Below are positions 26,495 to 35,196 of a stretch of 64,000 nt of DNA, piece by piece. The stretch covers positions 62,001-126,000 of the forward strand of contig NZ_JAGGKH010000015.1 of the NCBI RefSeq assembly GCF_017873565.1, in the 5' to 3' direction. The position numbers and the translations under genes were made by a program. Source of the DNA: Lederbergia galactosidilytica. Its GTDB lineage: Bacteria > Bacillota > Bacilli > Bacillales > Bacillaceae_C. How positions within the stretch are numbered: position 1 is the stretch's first letter; each line of letters opens with the position of its first letter. The notes under the pieces are model-generated. The model was not told where the DNA came from and ran no database searches. It saw only the letters and a list, made by a program, of their open reading frames with translations.

Positions 26495-27388
26495 TTACTT
26501 TTCCTCTACATAATAATTAGTTAAAGCGCCCAATTTTTCAATCTCACAGGTAATCACATCACCTGGCTGGACATAACGTTGTTGATCTTCTGGTAGTCCT
26601 AATACTACGCCCTCTGGGGTCCCGGTCAAGATAATATCGCCTGGCTCAAGTGTAAGATATTGAGAGATATAACTGACAATCTCAGAGCAATTAAAAATCA
26701 TGTCTGATGTATTGGAATTTTGTTTGACTTCTCCGTTTACAGTTGTTTTTAGATTGAGGTTATTAGGATTATCCACCTCATCTGCTGTCACAAGATAAGG
26801 CCCCATTGGGCTAAATTTATCGCCAATTTTTCCAAGCATCCATTGTGGTGTTCTCATTTGCAGGTCGCGGGCAGAAAGATCATTGGCTGTGCTATAACCA
26901 AATACATAATCAAGCGCATCTGCTTCACTCACATATTTGGCTTTTTTCCCGATGACGATCGCAAGTTCTACCTCATAATCCAGCTTTTCTGTTACTTTTG
27001 GAACCGGAATCTCACTATTATGACCAGTTAGAGTATTATCGAATTTATTAAATAGAATCGGAACTTCTGGATATGGGGCATTCGTTTCATCTGCATGTTT
27101 ACGATAATTTAAGCCAACACAGATAATTTTATGCGGTTTTGTAACACTTGGACCCCATACGAGGTTCTCAGAATCAACGTAGACAGTTGTCTCTGTCTCC
27201 TCTGCTTGTTTCAGTAATTTTGACAATTGATTAGTAGCTTGCTCTCCTCCTGCAATAACAGACATAATATCTGTTTCTACATTAGTAACACCTGTTTTTT
27301 CAGCAGTTGCCTGAACATCGACAATGCCTTTTTCCGTTTGTATCCCCATTTTATGTAACCCTTGAGCTTCATATGTTAGTAGTTTCAT
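26495..27388 (-). CDS. Fumarylacetoacetate hydrolase-family protein, probable 2,4-diketo-3-deoxy-L-fuconate hydrolase
   Basis: A 297-residue FAH-fold protein. Metal-binding residues lie in DYEVELAIVIG (two Glu) and TANDLSARD; IILTGTPEGVV is a family signature. In the non-phosphorylative L-fucose pathway such an enzyme cleaves 2,4-diketo-3-deoxy-L-fuconate into pyruvate and L-lactate. The ATG follows AAAGGAGATACAAGTCA. It is the fifth gene of the operon, between a dehydrogenase and fucU. Family is certain; substrate is inferred from the complete pathway around it. Confidence 0.92.
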   Translation of the reverse strand: MKLLTYEAQGLHKMGIQTEKGIVDVQATAEKTGVTNVETDIMSVIAGGEQATNQLSKLLKQAEETETTVYVDSENLVWGPSVTKPHKIICVGLNYRKHADETNAPYPEVPILFNKFDNTLTGHNSEIPVPKVTEKLDYEVELAIVIGKKAKYVSEADALDYVFGYSTANDLSARDLQMRTPQWMLGKIGDKFSPMGPYLVTADEVDNPNNLNLKTTVNGEVKQNSNTSDMIFNCSEIVSYISQYLTLEPGDIILTGTPEGVVLGLPEDQQRYVQPGDVITCEIEKLGALTNYYVEEK

Positions 27389-27413
27389 TGACTTGTATCT
27401 CCTTTTCTATTTG

Positions 27414-28187
27414 TTATGCATTTTTACCAAATACCACACCGCCATCTATATATAATGGCGAGCCCATCATAAACTTCGCTTCATCTGAAGCTAAAAACAA
27501 GGCAGCATCAGCAACATCTTCCGGTTTTCCAAGATCACCACTTAATTGTCTTTTTTTAATATTATTAATCGCTTCTTCAGGATCATCATAAGAGGTTTTC
27601 AAATAATTCTCAACAAATGGTGTATAAATCGTCCCTGGAAGTAAAGCATTGACACGAATATTAAATGGTGCATAATCCACTTGCATGGACTTTGTTAAAG
27701 ATAATACCGCTCCTTTAGATGCTGCATATAAAGCCCTTTTTGCAAGACCTATTTCCGCTACACAGGAGGACATATTAATAATACAGCCACTCTTTTGCTC
27801 CATCATATGGGGAACAATATACTTACAACCTAAATAAACTCCCTTTACATTGACATTCATTACTTGATCCCATGTATTTGGCTCTACTTCATCTACGCGT
27901 CCAACATTGCTAATCCCAGCATTATTAAAAAGGATATCAATCTTTTTATGTTCTTTCATTACATAATCGGCTAGAGCTTGCACAGATTCTGGAATTGTCA
28001 CATCTGCTTCAAAAAAGGTGGCACTTCCCCCTTTCCCCCTTATTTCCTGTACAGTTTGCTGACCTTGTTCAGGGTTAACATCATTGACAATCACATGAGC
28101 TCCTTCTTCACCGAAACGAAGAGCAGTTGCCTTCCCAATTCCACTGCCGGACCCTGTAATGATCGCCACTTTATTTGCTAGTCTCAC
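27414..28187 (-). CDS. SDR-family dehydrogenase, probable 2-keto-3-deoxy-L-fuconate 4-dehydrogenase
   Basis: A 257-residue short-chain dehydrogenase with TGSGSGIG (cofactor), NNAG, active-site Ser in NMSSCVAE and YAASK. The region VNALLPGTIYTPF resembles 2-keto-3-deoxy-L-fuconate dehydrogenases, which is the basis for assigning this SDR to the later oxidation. It starts at GTG whose GTGA overlaps the stop of the upstream SDR, and GGAGG lies seven bases before, indicating translational coupling. The assignment between the two SDRs could be reversed. Confidence 0.9.
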   Translation of the reverse strand: MRLANKVAIITGSGSGIGKATALRFGEEGAHVIVNDVNPEQGQQTVQEIRGKGGSATFFEADVTIPESVQALADYVMKEHKKIDILFNNAGISNVGRVDEVEPNTWDQVMNVNVKGVYLGCKYIVPHMMEQKSGCIINMSSCVAEIGLAKRALYAASKGAVLSLTKSMQVDYAPFNIRVNALLPGTIYTPFVENYLKTSYDDPEEAINNIKKRQLSGDLGKPEDVADAALFLASDEAKFMMGSPLYIDGGVVFGKNA

Positions 28188-28999
28188 TGTATCGCCTCCC
28201 GTTCTTCTTGCATATGATCCTCTGGCTGGGCGGCTTTTACAGTCAAACCACCGTCCACCATTAATAAATGGCCGTTAATTTGCATCGCTTCATCTGAAGC
28301 TAAGAAGACAACGGCATCACCAATTTGCTTTTCAGTACCTAAGCGTTTCATCGGGTTCGCTTGGACTTCTTGCTCACGAATCTCTGGATTTGCTAAATAG
28401 TCCCGGCACATATCTGTATCCACCGTACTAGGCCCGACTGCATTTACATTGATATTATACCTCCCCAATTCGATTGCCAAAGCTTTAGTCAGCTGGTTGG
28501 CCGCCGCTTTCGAAGAAATATAATGGGGGACAACGGGACTTGTCACAAGCACACTTGCTGTTGAAGCTATATTGATGATTTTGCCATACTGATTTTCTAT
28601 CATCTTCTTAGCAGCACGTTGGGATGTTAAAAAAATCGATTTTACATTTGTTTGATACGTTTCATCCCATAGCTCCTCTGTAACATTGAGAAATGGTTGA
28701 AATGGAGCAATCCCAGCATTATTGACAAGTACCTCCACAGCTCCTAAAGCGTCTTCCACTTCATCCACCATGCGATCAACCTCTTGCTTATGGCCGACAT
28801 TCGCTTGAACAACGATGAACTTTCCACTATATTTTTCTTCCAATTGGCTTTTCAAATTTTCTGCTTGTTGACGGTTTTCATCCGCCTTATAATTAATCGC
28901 TACATGGGCTCCCTCTTCCGCTAATCTATGCACGATAGCCGCGCCGATTCCACTACTCCCACCTGTTACGAGTGCTACACGATTTTCTAGTCTTTTCAT
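28184..28999 (-). CDS. SDR-family dehydrogenase, probable L-fucose dehydrogenase
   Basis: A 271-residue short-chain dehydrogenase: TGGSSGIG cofactor motif, NNAG, NIASTASV with the catalytic Ser and YISSK. The Asn-Tyr-Lys after the first strand (VAINYKADE) suggests NADP acceptance. It resembles glucose 1-dehydrogenase-like SDRs, such as the Campylobacter Cj0485-type L-fucose dehydrogenase, and would oxidise L-fucose to L-fucono-lactone. The ATG follows AAAGGGGTAAAGAG, 27 bp after the dehydratase gene. Substrate is inferred from operon context. Confidence 0.9.
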   Translation of the reverse strand: MKRLENRVALVTGGSSGIGAAIVHRLAEEGAHVAINYKADENRQQAENLKSQLEEKYSGKFIVVQANVGHKQEVDRMVDEVEDALGAVEVLVNNAGIAPFQPFLNVTEELWDETYQTNVKSIFLTSQRAAKKMIENQYGKIINIASTASVLVTSPVVPHYISSKAAANQLTKALAIELGRYNINVNAVGPSTVDTDMCRDYLANPEIREQEVQANPMKRLGTEKQIGDAVVFLASDEAMQINGHLLMVDGGLTVKAAQPEDHMQEEREAIQ

Positions 29000-29026
29000 C
29001 TCTTTACCCCTTTTTGATGGTCCTTT

Positions 29027-30187
29027 TTATAAACTAATTCCAATCCGACTGATACTAAATTCGGCATGACCTAATATTTCTGCCTTTGTTTGCTCACCAT
29101 TCGCAACCTCAAAGATAAAATCATAGATGGTTTTTCCGGCTTCATCTAATGTCTCTTTCCCTTGTAAAACGGGACTGGTATCAACATCGATATTATCAGC
29201 CATTCGTTTTGCAGTAAGTTCATTTCCCGTTACTTTGATAACTGGTATAACTGGATTGCCTGTCGGTGTTCCTCTTCCTGTTGTAAACACAACCACATGA
29301 ACCCCAGCAGCTGCCATTCCTGTAACACATTCGATATCATTTCCAGGAGAATCCATAAAATAATAACCATTGCCAGGGATTTCATCAGCAAATGGAAGAA
29401 CATCCTTTAATGGCGCGTTTCCTGCCTTGCTAATACATCCAAGAGATTTTTCCTCAATCGAGGATAAGCCACCCGCAATATTCCCAGGGCTCGGATTCCC
29501 CCCACGCATATCAACACCCATACGTTCGATTTCATCTTCAAATCCCTTAATCGCCTTGTAAAGCTTGGCTTTTACTTCTTCACTCACGGCTTTTGCTGCG
29601 ACAAGATGTTCAGCTCCAATAATTTCAGTCGTTTCGCCCATGATGACGGTTCCACCATTAGCTAAAAGAAGATCAGATGTTTTACCTAATGCTGGATTAC
29701 TACATAATCCTGAGGTAAAATCAGAGCCACCACATTTTACGCCAACGATCAATTCAGACATAGGCACATCTTGTACTGGAATATTCTGGAGCGCATTACT
29801 CAACTTTTTCGCTTCCAAGATTCCTTTTTGAATGGTTTTAATGGAACCGCCTTCAGTTTGAATATCAATCCAAATAACAGGCTTCCCTGTTTCTTCAATT
29901 TCAGCTTTGACTTCCCTTGCATCAATAACCTCACAACCAAGACTTACAATTAAAACAGCTCCAACATTGGGATTTTTCCCCATTCCCACCAAAACCTTAT
30001 GCGTTCTTTCTTTATCATCTCCAACCTGACTACAGCCGTGCTGGTGCGGAATTGCGACTGAATCCGGAACTTGTTGTTGGATTCTGGCACACACTTGGTT
30101 CGCACAAACTACAGTAGGTAAAATTAAGAGATGGTTGCGGATTCCCACTTTTCCATTTTCACGCCGATAGCCTTTAAACGTTTGCAT
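29027..30187 (-). CDS. UxaA-family dehydratase, large (C-terminal) component; probable L-fuconate dehydratase
   Basis: A 386-residue protein matching the catalytic part of altronate dehydratase (UxaA). Motifs seen: GYRRENGKVGIRNHLLILP at the start, HQHGCSQVGDD, VSLGCEVIDA, VGVKCGGSDFTSG and VFTTGRGTPTG, where conserved Cys/His residues bind the catalytic metal. The ATG at 30187 has a GGAGAGGAG ribosome binding site inside the end of the small-component gene. UxaA enzymes dehydrate sugar acids. A split UxaA pair (Cj0482/Cj0483) occurs in the Campylobacter fucose locus, so L-fuconate is the likely substrate here rather than altronate. Confidence 0.92.
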   Translation of the reverse strand: MQTFKGYRRENGKVGIRNHLLILPTVVCANQVCARIQQQVPDSVAIPHQHGCSQVGDDKERTHKVLVGMGKNPNVGAVLIVSLGCEVIDAREVKAEIEETGKPVIWIDIQTEGGSIKTIQKGILEAKKLSNALQNIPVQDVPMSELIVGVKCGGSDFTSGLCSNPALGKTSDLLLANGGTVIMGETTEIIGAEHLVAAKAVSEEVKAKLYKAIKGFEDEIERMGVDMRGGNPSPGNIAGGLSSIEEKSLGCISKAGNAPLKDVLPFADEIPGNGYYFMDSPGNDIECVTGMAAAGVHVVVFTTGRGTPTGNPVIPVIKVTGNELTAKRMADNIDVDTSPVLQGKETLDEAGKTIYDFIFEVANGEQTKAEILGHAEFSISRIGISL

Positions 30188-30512
30188 GTTCTTGCTCCTC
30201 TCCAACTCTTTTATCTCCCCGGCCCCTAATTCCTTCTATATTATGGACGTGCACATGTTCACCCACTGGTATTGAAAGGGTTGCTGCACCAATGACTTCC
30301 CCATATTTTATCACCTCTTGCCCCTTAGCAATCGGCAAAATGGCTACTTTATGACCGAAATCCACATCGTTTTTTAACTCGATTTGCTGCTCTTTCTCCT
30401 TCTGAATGTAAGATAATATTTCGCCTTTTTTCATATCTTTTAAAAGGGTGGCAACATTATCTTTATCATCCATGACAATACAAGAAATGCCGGAATGAAA
30501 TGTTTTCTCCAT
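30174..30512 (-). CDS. UxaA-family dehydratase, small SAF-domain component
   Basis: About 112 residues corresponding to the N-terminal SAF domain of UxaA: VATLLKDMKKGE, DFGHKVAILPIAKGQEVIKYGEVIG and VGEHVHVHNIEG. The ATG at 30512 follows GGGAGG; an ATG six codons earlier would leave that site inside the gene. Its 3' end overlaps the large component by 14 bp, so the two are made together, presumably in equal amounts. It is the first gene of the six-gene fucose operon and lies behind a near-consensus promoter and operator. Confidence 0.92.
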   Translation of the reverse strand: MEKTFHSGISCIVMDDKDNVATLLKDMKKGEILSYIQKEKEQQIELKNDVDFGHKVAILPIAKGQEVIKYGEVIGAATLSIPVGEHVHVHNIEGIRGRGDKRVGEEQEHANV

Positions 30513-30554
30513 AAACAAACAACCTCCCATCTAATGATAAAGCTAAGTCTTCAA

Positions 30555-30599
30555 TGTTATCGGTATCATAATTTTAACAACTAGCTGTTTCAGTGTCAA
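30555..30599 (-). promoter_or_regulatory. Promoter and operator of the L-fucose catabolic operon
   Basis: Read leftward: -35 TTGACA (30599-30594), a 17-bp spacer, -10 TAAAAT (30576-30571), then the palindrome TGATACCGATAACA (30568-30555). It has the same layout and almost the same operator as ABC set 2. Confidence 0.8.
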
Positions 30600-30779
30600 T
30601 CCTTATCTAGGAAACTAAAATAATACTTCTTCCCAGCAATTGTTTCGAATTCTAAAATATCAGTATTAATTACCTATCCACCGCAAGCCGCAAACCTTTT
30701 ATCTTTCCCCTTTAATAGGTTCTTTAAGAAGAGCAGGTAAAAATACGATTTCTCCTATATCCTATTTTCTTTCACTATT

Positions 30780-31018
30780 GAATCAATTTTTAGCCTTCAA
30801 ATCTGAACAACGTTGATTTACGCTTCAGGTGGACGCTTTCCGAGGGGGCGTGCGGTAAGCTTGCTCCTGCGGGAACTCACCTGTCACGCTAATCCCCCAG
30901 GTGTCGCCACCTTCCGCTCCAATCAACTAAGTTAAGGAAATACATTGACTTGCAATTCATCTCCTTTAACAATAACGTTCGTGTATTGATCATTAATAAG
31001 CAATGATGAAATGGACTC
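30780..31018. repeat. MITE-like repeat family R1, copy B (239 bp)
   Basis: Opposite orientation to copy A. It runs from GAATCAATTTTTAGCCTTCA to TGATGAAATGGACTC. The shared core includes TCTGAACAACGTTGATTTAC, GCTTCAGGTGGACGCTTTCC and CAATTCATCTCCTTTAACAA. The left terminus lacks about 15 bp present in the other copies. Confidence 0.8.
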
Positions 31019-31087
31019 TATTAACAGAAAAATAGTACAACTCATCGAGTTTATTTTATGAAAAATTCATTTGGATTATGTATAAAT

Positions 31088-31124
31088 CCTATGAACACGG
31101 GGATGAATCTACCGTGTCCATAGG
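31088..31124 (-). terminator. Hairpin after the GH29 gene of ABC set 3
   Basis: CCTATGAACACGG (31088-31100) pairs with CCGTGTCCATAGG (31112-31124) with one mismatch. The T-run on the exit side is weak. It begins seven bases beyond the GH29 stop codon. Confidence 0.55.
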
Positions 31125-31130
31125 AAACAA

Positions 31131-32456
31131 TCATGATTCACTTTTTAAAAAGACCTCTATTACCGGGACCAATATGTTTGGCTTTTGAATTGGTAATTCT
31201 AGTGTCACCGATCCAGGGGTAACTCTTGTTGATACATGAGAGAGATTTTCATTTGGATTATGTTCTTTAAAGTGAATTTCAGATGCGTCATGTAGCAATT
31301 GTGCATATTCAATTTTGCCCGCCAAGCCCTCTAAATGAATATGTTTGAATGGCCAAGAAAAAACATGTACATATAGACGATCTCCTTTTTGTGTATAACG
31401 ACAATCTACAGGTGCTTCCCATTCACTTCTATCTGCGCCATATATCGATCGTGCATTCACCCTCATCCAATCACCAATTTCATTTAATCGCTCAATCGAT
31501 CTTTGATCAAACTCGCCCCGTCCATTTGGTCCGACGTTTAGAAGCAAATTCCCACCTTTTGAAACACTATCAACTAGCATTTTAATCAGCATTTCAGTTG
31601 GCTTCCAATCCAAATTATCTCGATCATAGCCCCAACTTCCATTAAGTGTTTGACAAGCTTCCCAAATAATCGGTTCATTATTTTCGAGTAATGCTCCACT
31701 TGGCTGATATTGTTCGGGTGTCCTCACCCCACGCCCTAAATCTAGTCGATCATTCAAGATGATGTCTGGCTGTAATTCAAAAATCATATTTTCCAATTCT
31801 TCTGATTTCCAATCATCAGCACCTTTTCCCTCAACCCCATCCCATTTCATATGCGGATAGGAGAAATCAAACCAGAGATAATCAATTTTCCCATAATTTG
31901 TTAAAAGCTCTCGCACCTGACCATGCAAATACTCAACATAATTTGCCATTTTACGATTTTCAGCTTCTTTTTTAAATTCATCATCATCACGTTGCGGATG
32001 CAAGCCATCGATTGGAAACTCCGGATGATGCCAATCAATCAAGGAATGATAGAAACCCACCTTCAATCCTTCTTCTCTAAATGCATTGACCATTTCCAGT
32101 AAGAGATCACGTTGTATAGGTGTATTCGTCACTTTATAATTTGTTAGCTTCGAATCCCAAAGTGCAAAACCTTCATGATGTTTTGTCGTAATAACAAAAT
32201 ATTTCATACCAGCGCTTTTAGCTATACGTGCCCATTTTTTCGGATCAAATAAATCTGGATTAAAGAATTTGAAATATTTATTGTATGTGTCAGGATGGAT
32301 TTTTTCTCGATTCATTACCCATTCATGTCTGGCAGCATTAGAATATAATCCCCAATGAATAAATAATCCGAAACGATCATGAATAAACCATTCTGGATTC
32401 CCATAGCGACTTGGCCAATTTTTCCTTTGTACGGTAGCACTCGTATTTTTCAACAT
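31131..32456 (-). CDS. GH29 alpha-L-fucosidase of ABC set 3 (441 aa), cytoplasmic
   Basis: A GH29 enzyme: DRFGLFIHWGLYSN near 27-40, TKHHEGF at 91-97 and DYLWFDFSYP with the expected nucleophile Asp197. Glu replaces the more usual Asp in KHHDGF. A short C-terminal beta domain follows. The ATG at 32456 has GAGGAGTGG in front and lies 19 bp after the lipoprotein gene, so it is the last gene of the set 3 operon. No signal peptide. It is closest in layout to the GH29 protein at 37,478 (shared HGQVRELLTNYGKID-like segment) and is presumably a paralogue. Confidence 0.95.
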   Translation of the reverse strand: MLKNTSATVQRKNWPSRYGNPEWFIHDRFGLFIHWGLYSNAARHEWVMNREKIHPDTYNKYFKFFNPDLFDPKKWARIAKSAGMKYFVITTKHHEGFALWDSKLTNYKVTNTPIQRDLLLEMVNAFREEGLKVGFYHSLIDWHHPEFPIDGLHPQRDDDEFKKEAENRKMANYVEYLHGQVRELLTNYGKIDYLWFDFSYPHMKWDGVEGKGADDWKSEELENMIFELQPDIILNDRLDLGRGVRTPEQYQPSGALLENNEPIIWEACQTLNGSWGYDRDNLDWKPTEMLIKMLVDSVSKGGNLLLNVGPNGRGEFDQRSIERLNEIGDWMRVNARSIYGADRSEWEAPVDCRYTQKGDRLYVHVFSWPFKHIHLEGLAGKIEYAQLLHDASEIHFKEHNPNENLSHVSTRVTPGSVTLELPIQKPNILVPVIEVFLKSES

Positions 32457-32475
32457 CTTCTTCCACTCCTCTAAC

Positions 32476-34107
32476 TTATTTATATTTGGCATCATAGGCT
32501 TCTTGATAGATTTCAATATAACGATCCAAATTCATCGCTTCCAAATTTTGTAGAAATGATTCCCACCCTTTCTCAATATCATCATCTCCTGAAATAAAAC
32601 GCGCATTCGATTCGTCTACGAAGTTTTGGATCGTTGCTTCTATTTCAGCTAGTTCGGCGGATTGCTCCTCATTGAAATAAAGCGGTGGAACAACCATGTC
32701 TTCATCTGGTTTATAAGGTTCATATTTTCCCTTTGTTTCTTCATAGAGAAGAGCTTCAAGGGGTTGTTCATCTGTTGTCATTTCACTTAATCTAAATTCA
32801 TCCGTACGAATTAATGGTCCTTGTTGCGCCCAATGTGTATTTTGTACCTCTCCATAAGCGTCTAGTCGTACCCACTTTGCAGGTTCCCCGTTGATTCCTA
32901 TTTCTCCATCCTCGGCCCAACGCCAATCCTTATCCATTTCCCCAGCTTCAGCCCGTAATGTAACTTCTTCATCATAAAATCCTTCAGCCCAACGTAAAGC
33001 TACTTCTGGGTGTTTCGCTTGATTCGTAATAATAAAGGAAGCCCTTCCCGGTACTGGTGGCTGATACCAAGCTACCCGATTGCCGTTTGGTCCTTCCAGA
33101 GGTGGAACGGCTACATAATCAAGCCACTTTCCACTATTTCCACCGGCTGTCATCATATCACCTTGCCAATATCCCATAGCCATACCCAATATAGTTTCCT
33201 TAGAATTTCCTAATCGTTTCAGCTGATCTTGATCCTGTGTTAAAGACTCTTTTGCGATTAACCCCTCCTTATATAATTGATGAATGTATTGTAGGCCTTC
33301 CTTCCATTCAGGCTTTGTATAAGGAACTTGGATTTTTCCATTCTCTACATACATTGCATTGTAAATAAATGGATCCATAAGAAATCCTGGAAAAGGCCAT
33401 AAATCTTTATTGCCTGCAAGGGGGATTTCATCCTGTTTTCCGTTTCCATTCGGATCTTTTTCTTTGAACGCTTTTAAAACTTGATAGAATTCCTCTGTCG
33501 TCTCTGGCATCTCGAGCCCTAGTTCCTCTAACCAAGGTTGATAGATCCATAGTTTTTGTGCCAATGTACAGTGGTAACATTCATTAATATATGGCATCGA
33601 ATAAATATTCCCGTCAGGAGCTGTGATCGAATCTAATACATCTGGTCTTTCGTCCAGGAATTTCTTTACATCTGTTCCAGTATCCTCAATTAGATCATTC
33701 AATGGTAAGAACATCCCTTGACTCCCATATATCATCAATTGCGAAAGGGTGACAGGACTATTCATGATCACATCTGGTAAATCATCACTCGATAAAATTA
33801 AATTCAACTTTTCCTCCGCATTCTGAGTTGGGATAACTTCCCATTCAATATGCACGTTTGTTTTTTCTTCATACCATTTCGTAAATACATTTGTTTTATA
33901 ATCCTCAACTAGAGGGTGGGCAGGTACTAATACTTTCAAAGTCACCTTTTCTTTTGTAATCGGAAATGTTCCTGGCTTTGTCAACTCAATATCCTCTTCC
34001 CCCTTAGAAGATCCCGCTGTTTTTTCATCTCCATTATTACAACCTGTCAATAATAATAAGGTCAATCCTATGAACAATATACAAGTAAAGCTCGCCTTTT
34101 TAAGCAA
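32476..34107 (-). CDS. Oligosaccharide-binding lipoprotein of ABC set 3 (LplA/YtcQ type)
   Basis: A 543-residue extracellular solute-binding lipoprotein. Translation should begin at TTG 34107, which follows AAGGGGGT and gives a clean signal peptide ending in the lipobox LLLTGC. An open frame reaching 52 codons further upstream has no signal character. It contains DPNGNGKQDEIPLAG (calcium loop) and ECYHCTLAQKLW, as in sets 1 and 2. Third gene of the operon 36,165 to 31,131, followed directly by a GH29 fucosidase that presumably works on the imported ligand. Confidence 0.94.
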   Translation of the reverse strand: MLKKASFTCILFIGLTLLLLTGCNNGDEKTAGSSKGEEDIELTKPGTFPITKEKVTLKVLVPAHPLVEDYKTNVFTKWYEEKTNVHIEWEVIPTQNAEEKLNLILSSDDLPDVIMNSPVTLSQLMIYGSQGMFLPLNDLIEDTGTDVKKFLDERPDVLDSITAPDGNIYSMPYINECYHCTLAQKLWIYQPWLEELGLEMPETTEEFYQVLKAFKEKDPNGNGKQDEIPLAGNKDLWPFPGFLMDPFIYNAMYVENGKIQVPYTKPEWKEGLQYIHQLYKEGLIAKESLTQDQDQLKRLGNSKETILGMAMGYWQGDMMTAGGNSGKWLDYVAVPPLEGPNGNRVAWYQPPVPGRASFIITNQAKHPEVALRWAEGFYDEEVTLRAEAGEMDKDWRWAEDGEIGINGEPAKWVRLDAYGEVQNTHWAQQGPLIRTDEFRLSEMTTDEQPLEALLYEETKGKYEPYKPDEDMVVPPLYFNEEQSAELAEIEATIQNFVDESNARFISGDDDIEKGWESFLQNLEAMNLDRYIEIYQEAYDAKYK

Positions 34108-34273
34108 TTGAATACCCCCTTTGTGATCATAATTATTTAAAACCACAAACTTGAAATACGAGTCAATGATTACGCCAGTAGAAACGAAATTGTACAAGTA
34201 ACTGGACGCTTGAGCTAGAGCACGTTCTTCCATTCTCCCTCCCTTCAGAAAAGCCGCGTTCACTTGGGGAAGG

Positions 34274-35170
34274 CTATTCCTTTAAAGAGCCAATCATCAC
34301 ACCTTTTACAAAATGTTTTTGTACAAATGGATAAATAACGAGAACTGGGATCGAGGCTACAACGATGAGGGAGTATTTTAAAAGTTCCCTCAAGCCTGCA
34401 ATGGCTGCTTGTGATTCAACATCTATAAACATTTCAGGATCTACTTCATTTTGGACAAGAATATTATTTAAAACTAATTGCAATGGATAATAATCTTGAT
34501 CACGTAAATAAATTAATGCATTAAAAAATGCATTCCAATGTCCTACTGCATAAAACAAGCCCATTACAGCAATAATCGGTCCTGATAGAGGAAGTACAAC
34601 CTTCGCCAAAAAGCGGAAGTCACTACAACCATCCATTTTAGCTGCTTCATGCAGTTCATCTGGAATGGTCATTTTAAAATAGGTCCTCGTAATGATGACA
34701 TTAAATACAGACATGGCATTGGGGATGATCATCGCCCAGCGAGTATTCAACATCCCTAGCTCCTTTACCAATAAGTAGTTAGGTATGAGCCCCCCACTAA
34801 ATAGCATTGTGAATAAAAAGAGAAGCATAAAAAAGTTTCGCCCGTAAAAGTCTTTTCTAGATAGAGGATAAGCAGCTAATATCGTTAAAGTAATATTGAT
34901 GAAGGTGCCAACAATCATATAAAATAATGAATTACCGTATCCAGTCCAAATCTGTTTATAGGCAAAAACAGCTTTATAGCCTTCCAAACTAAAATCAACC
35001 GGCCATAACCATACTTCCCCTGCCGTTACTGCATCTGCGGAGCTAAAGGAGGAACTTACAATATAAATTAATGGATAAAGAAACACGATAAGAAGAATAG
35101 TTAAGACGATATGATTTATAGTTGCGAATATTTTGTCAATTTTTGTGTCATTTATGCCATTTGGGTTCAA
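34274..35170 (-). CDS. ABC sugar transporter permease of set 3 (LplC/YtcP type)
   Basis: A 298-residue membrane protein with six predicted spans. The EAA loop is EAAKMDGCSDFRFLAKVVLP and the C-terminus FVQKHFVKGVMIGSLKE. The start codon is TTG at 35170 behind AGAGGTGAT. It lies 26 bp after the LplB-type gene. The 166-bp gap to the lipoprotein gene is larger than in sets 1 and 2. Confidence 0.94.
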   Translation of the reverse strand: MNPNGINDTKIDKIFATINHIVLTILLIVFLYPLIYIVSSSFSSADAVTAGEVWLWPVDFSLEGYKAVFAYKQIWTGYGNSLFYMIVGTFINITLTILAAYPLSRKDFYGRNFFMLLFLFTMLFSGGLIPNYLLVKELGMLNTRWAMIIPNAMSVFNVIITRTYFKMTIPDELHEAAKMDGCSDFRFLAKVVLPLSGPIIAVMGLFYAVGHWNAFFNALIYLRDQDYYPLQLVLNNILVQNEVDPEMFIDVESQAAIAGLRELLKYSLIVVASIPVLVIYPFVQKHFVKGVMIGSLKE

Positions 35171-35196
35171 ATCAAATCACCTCTTTCTCTTATTGA

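Larger units (their letters stand above)
30513..31130. other. Intergenic region between a GH29 gene and the fucose-catabolic operon
   Basis: A 618-bp gap. It holds the fucose operon promoter/operator (30555-30599), MITE-like repeat R1 copy B (30780-31018) and a hairpin terminating the upstream GH29 transcript (31088-31124). No gene was found. Confidence 0.6.
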
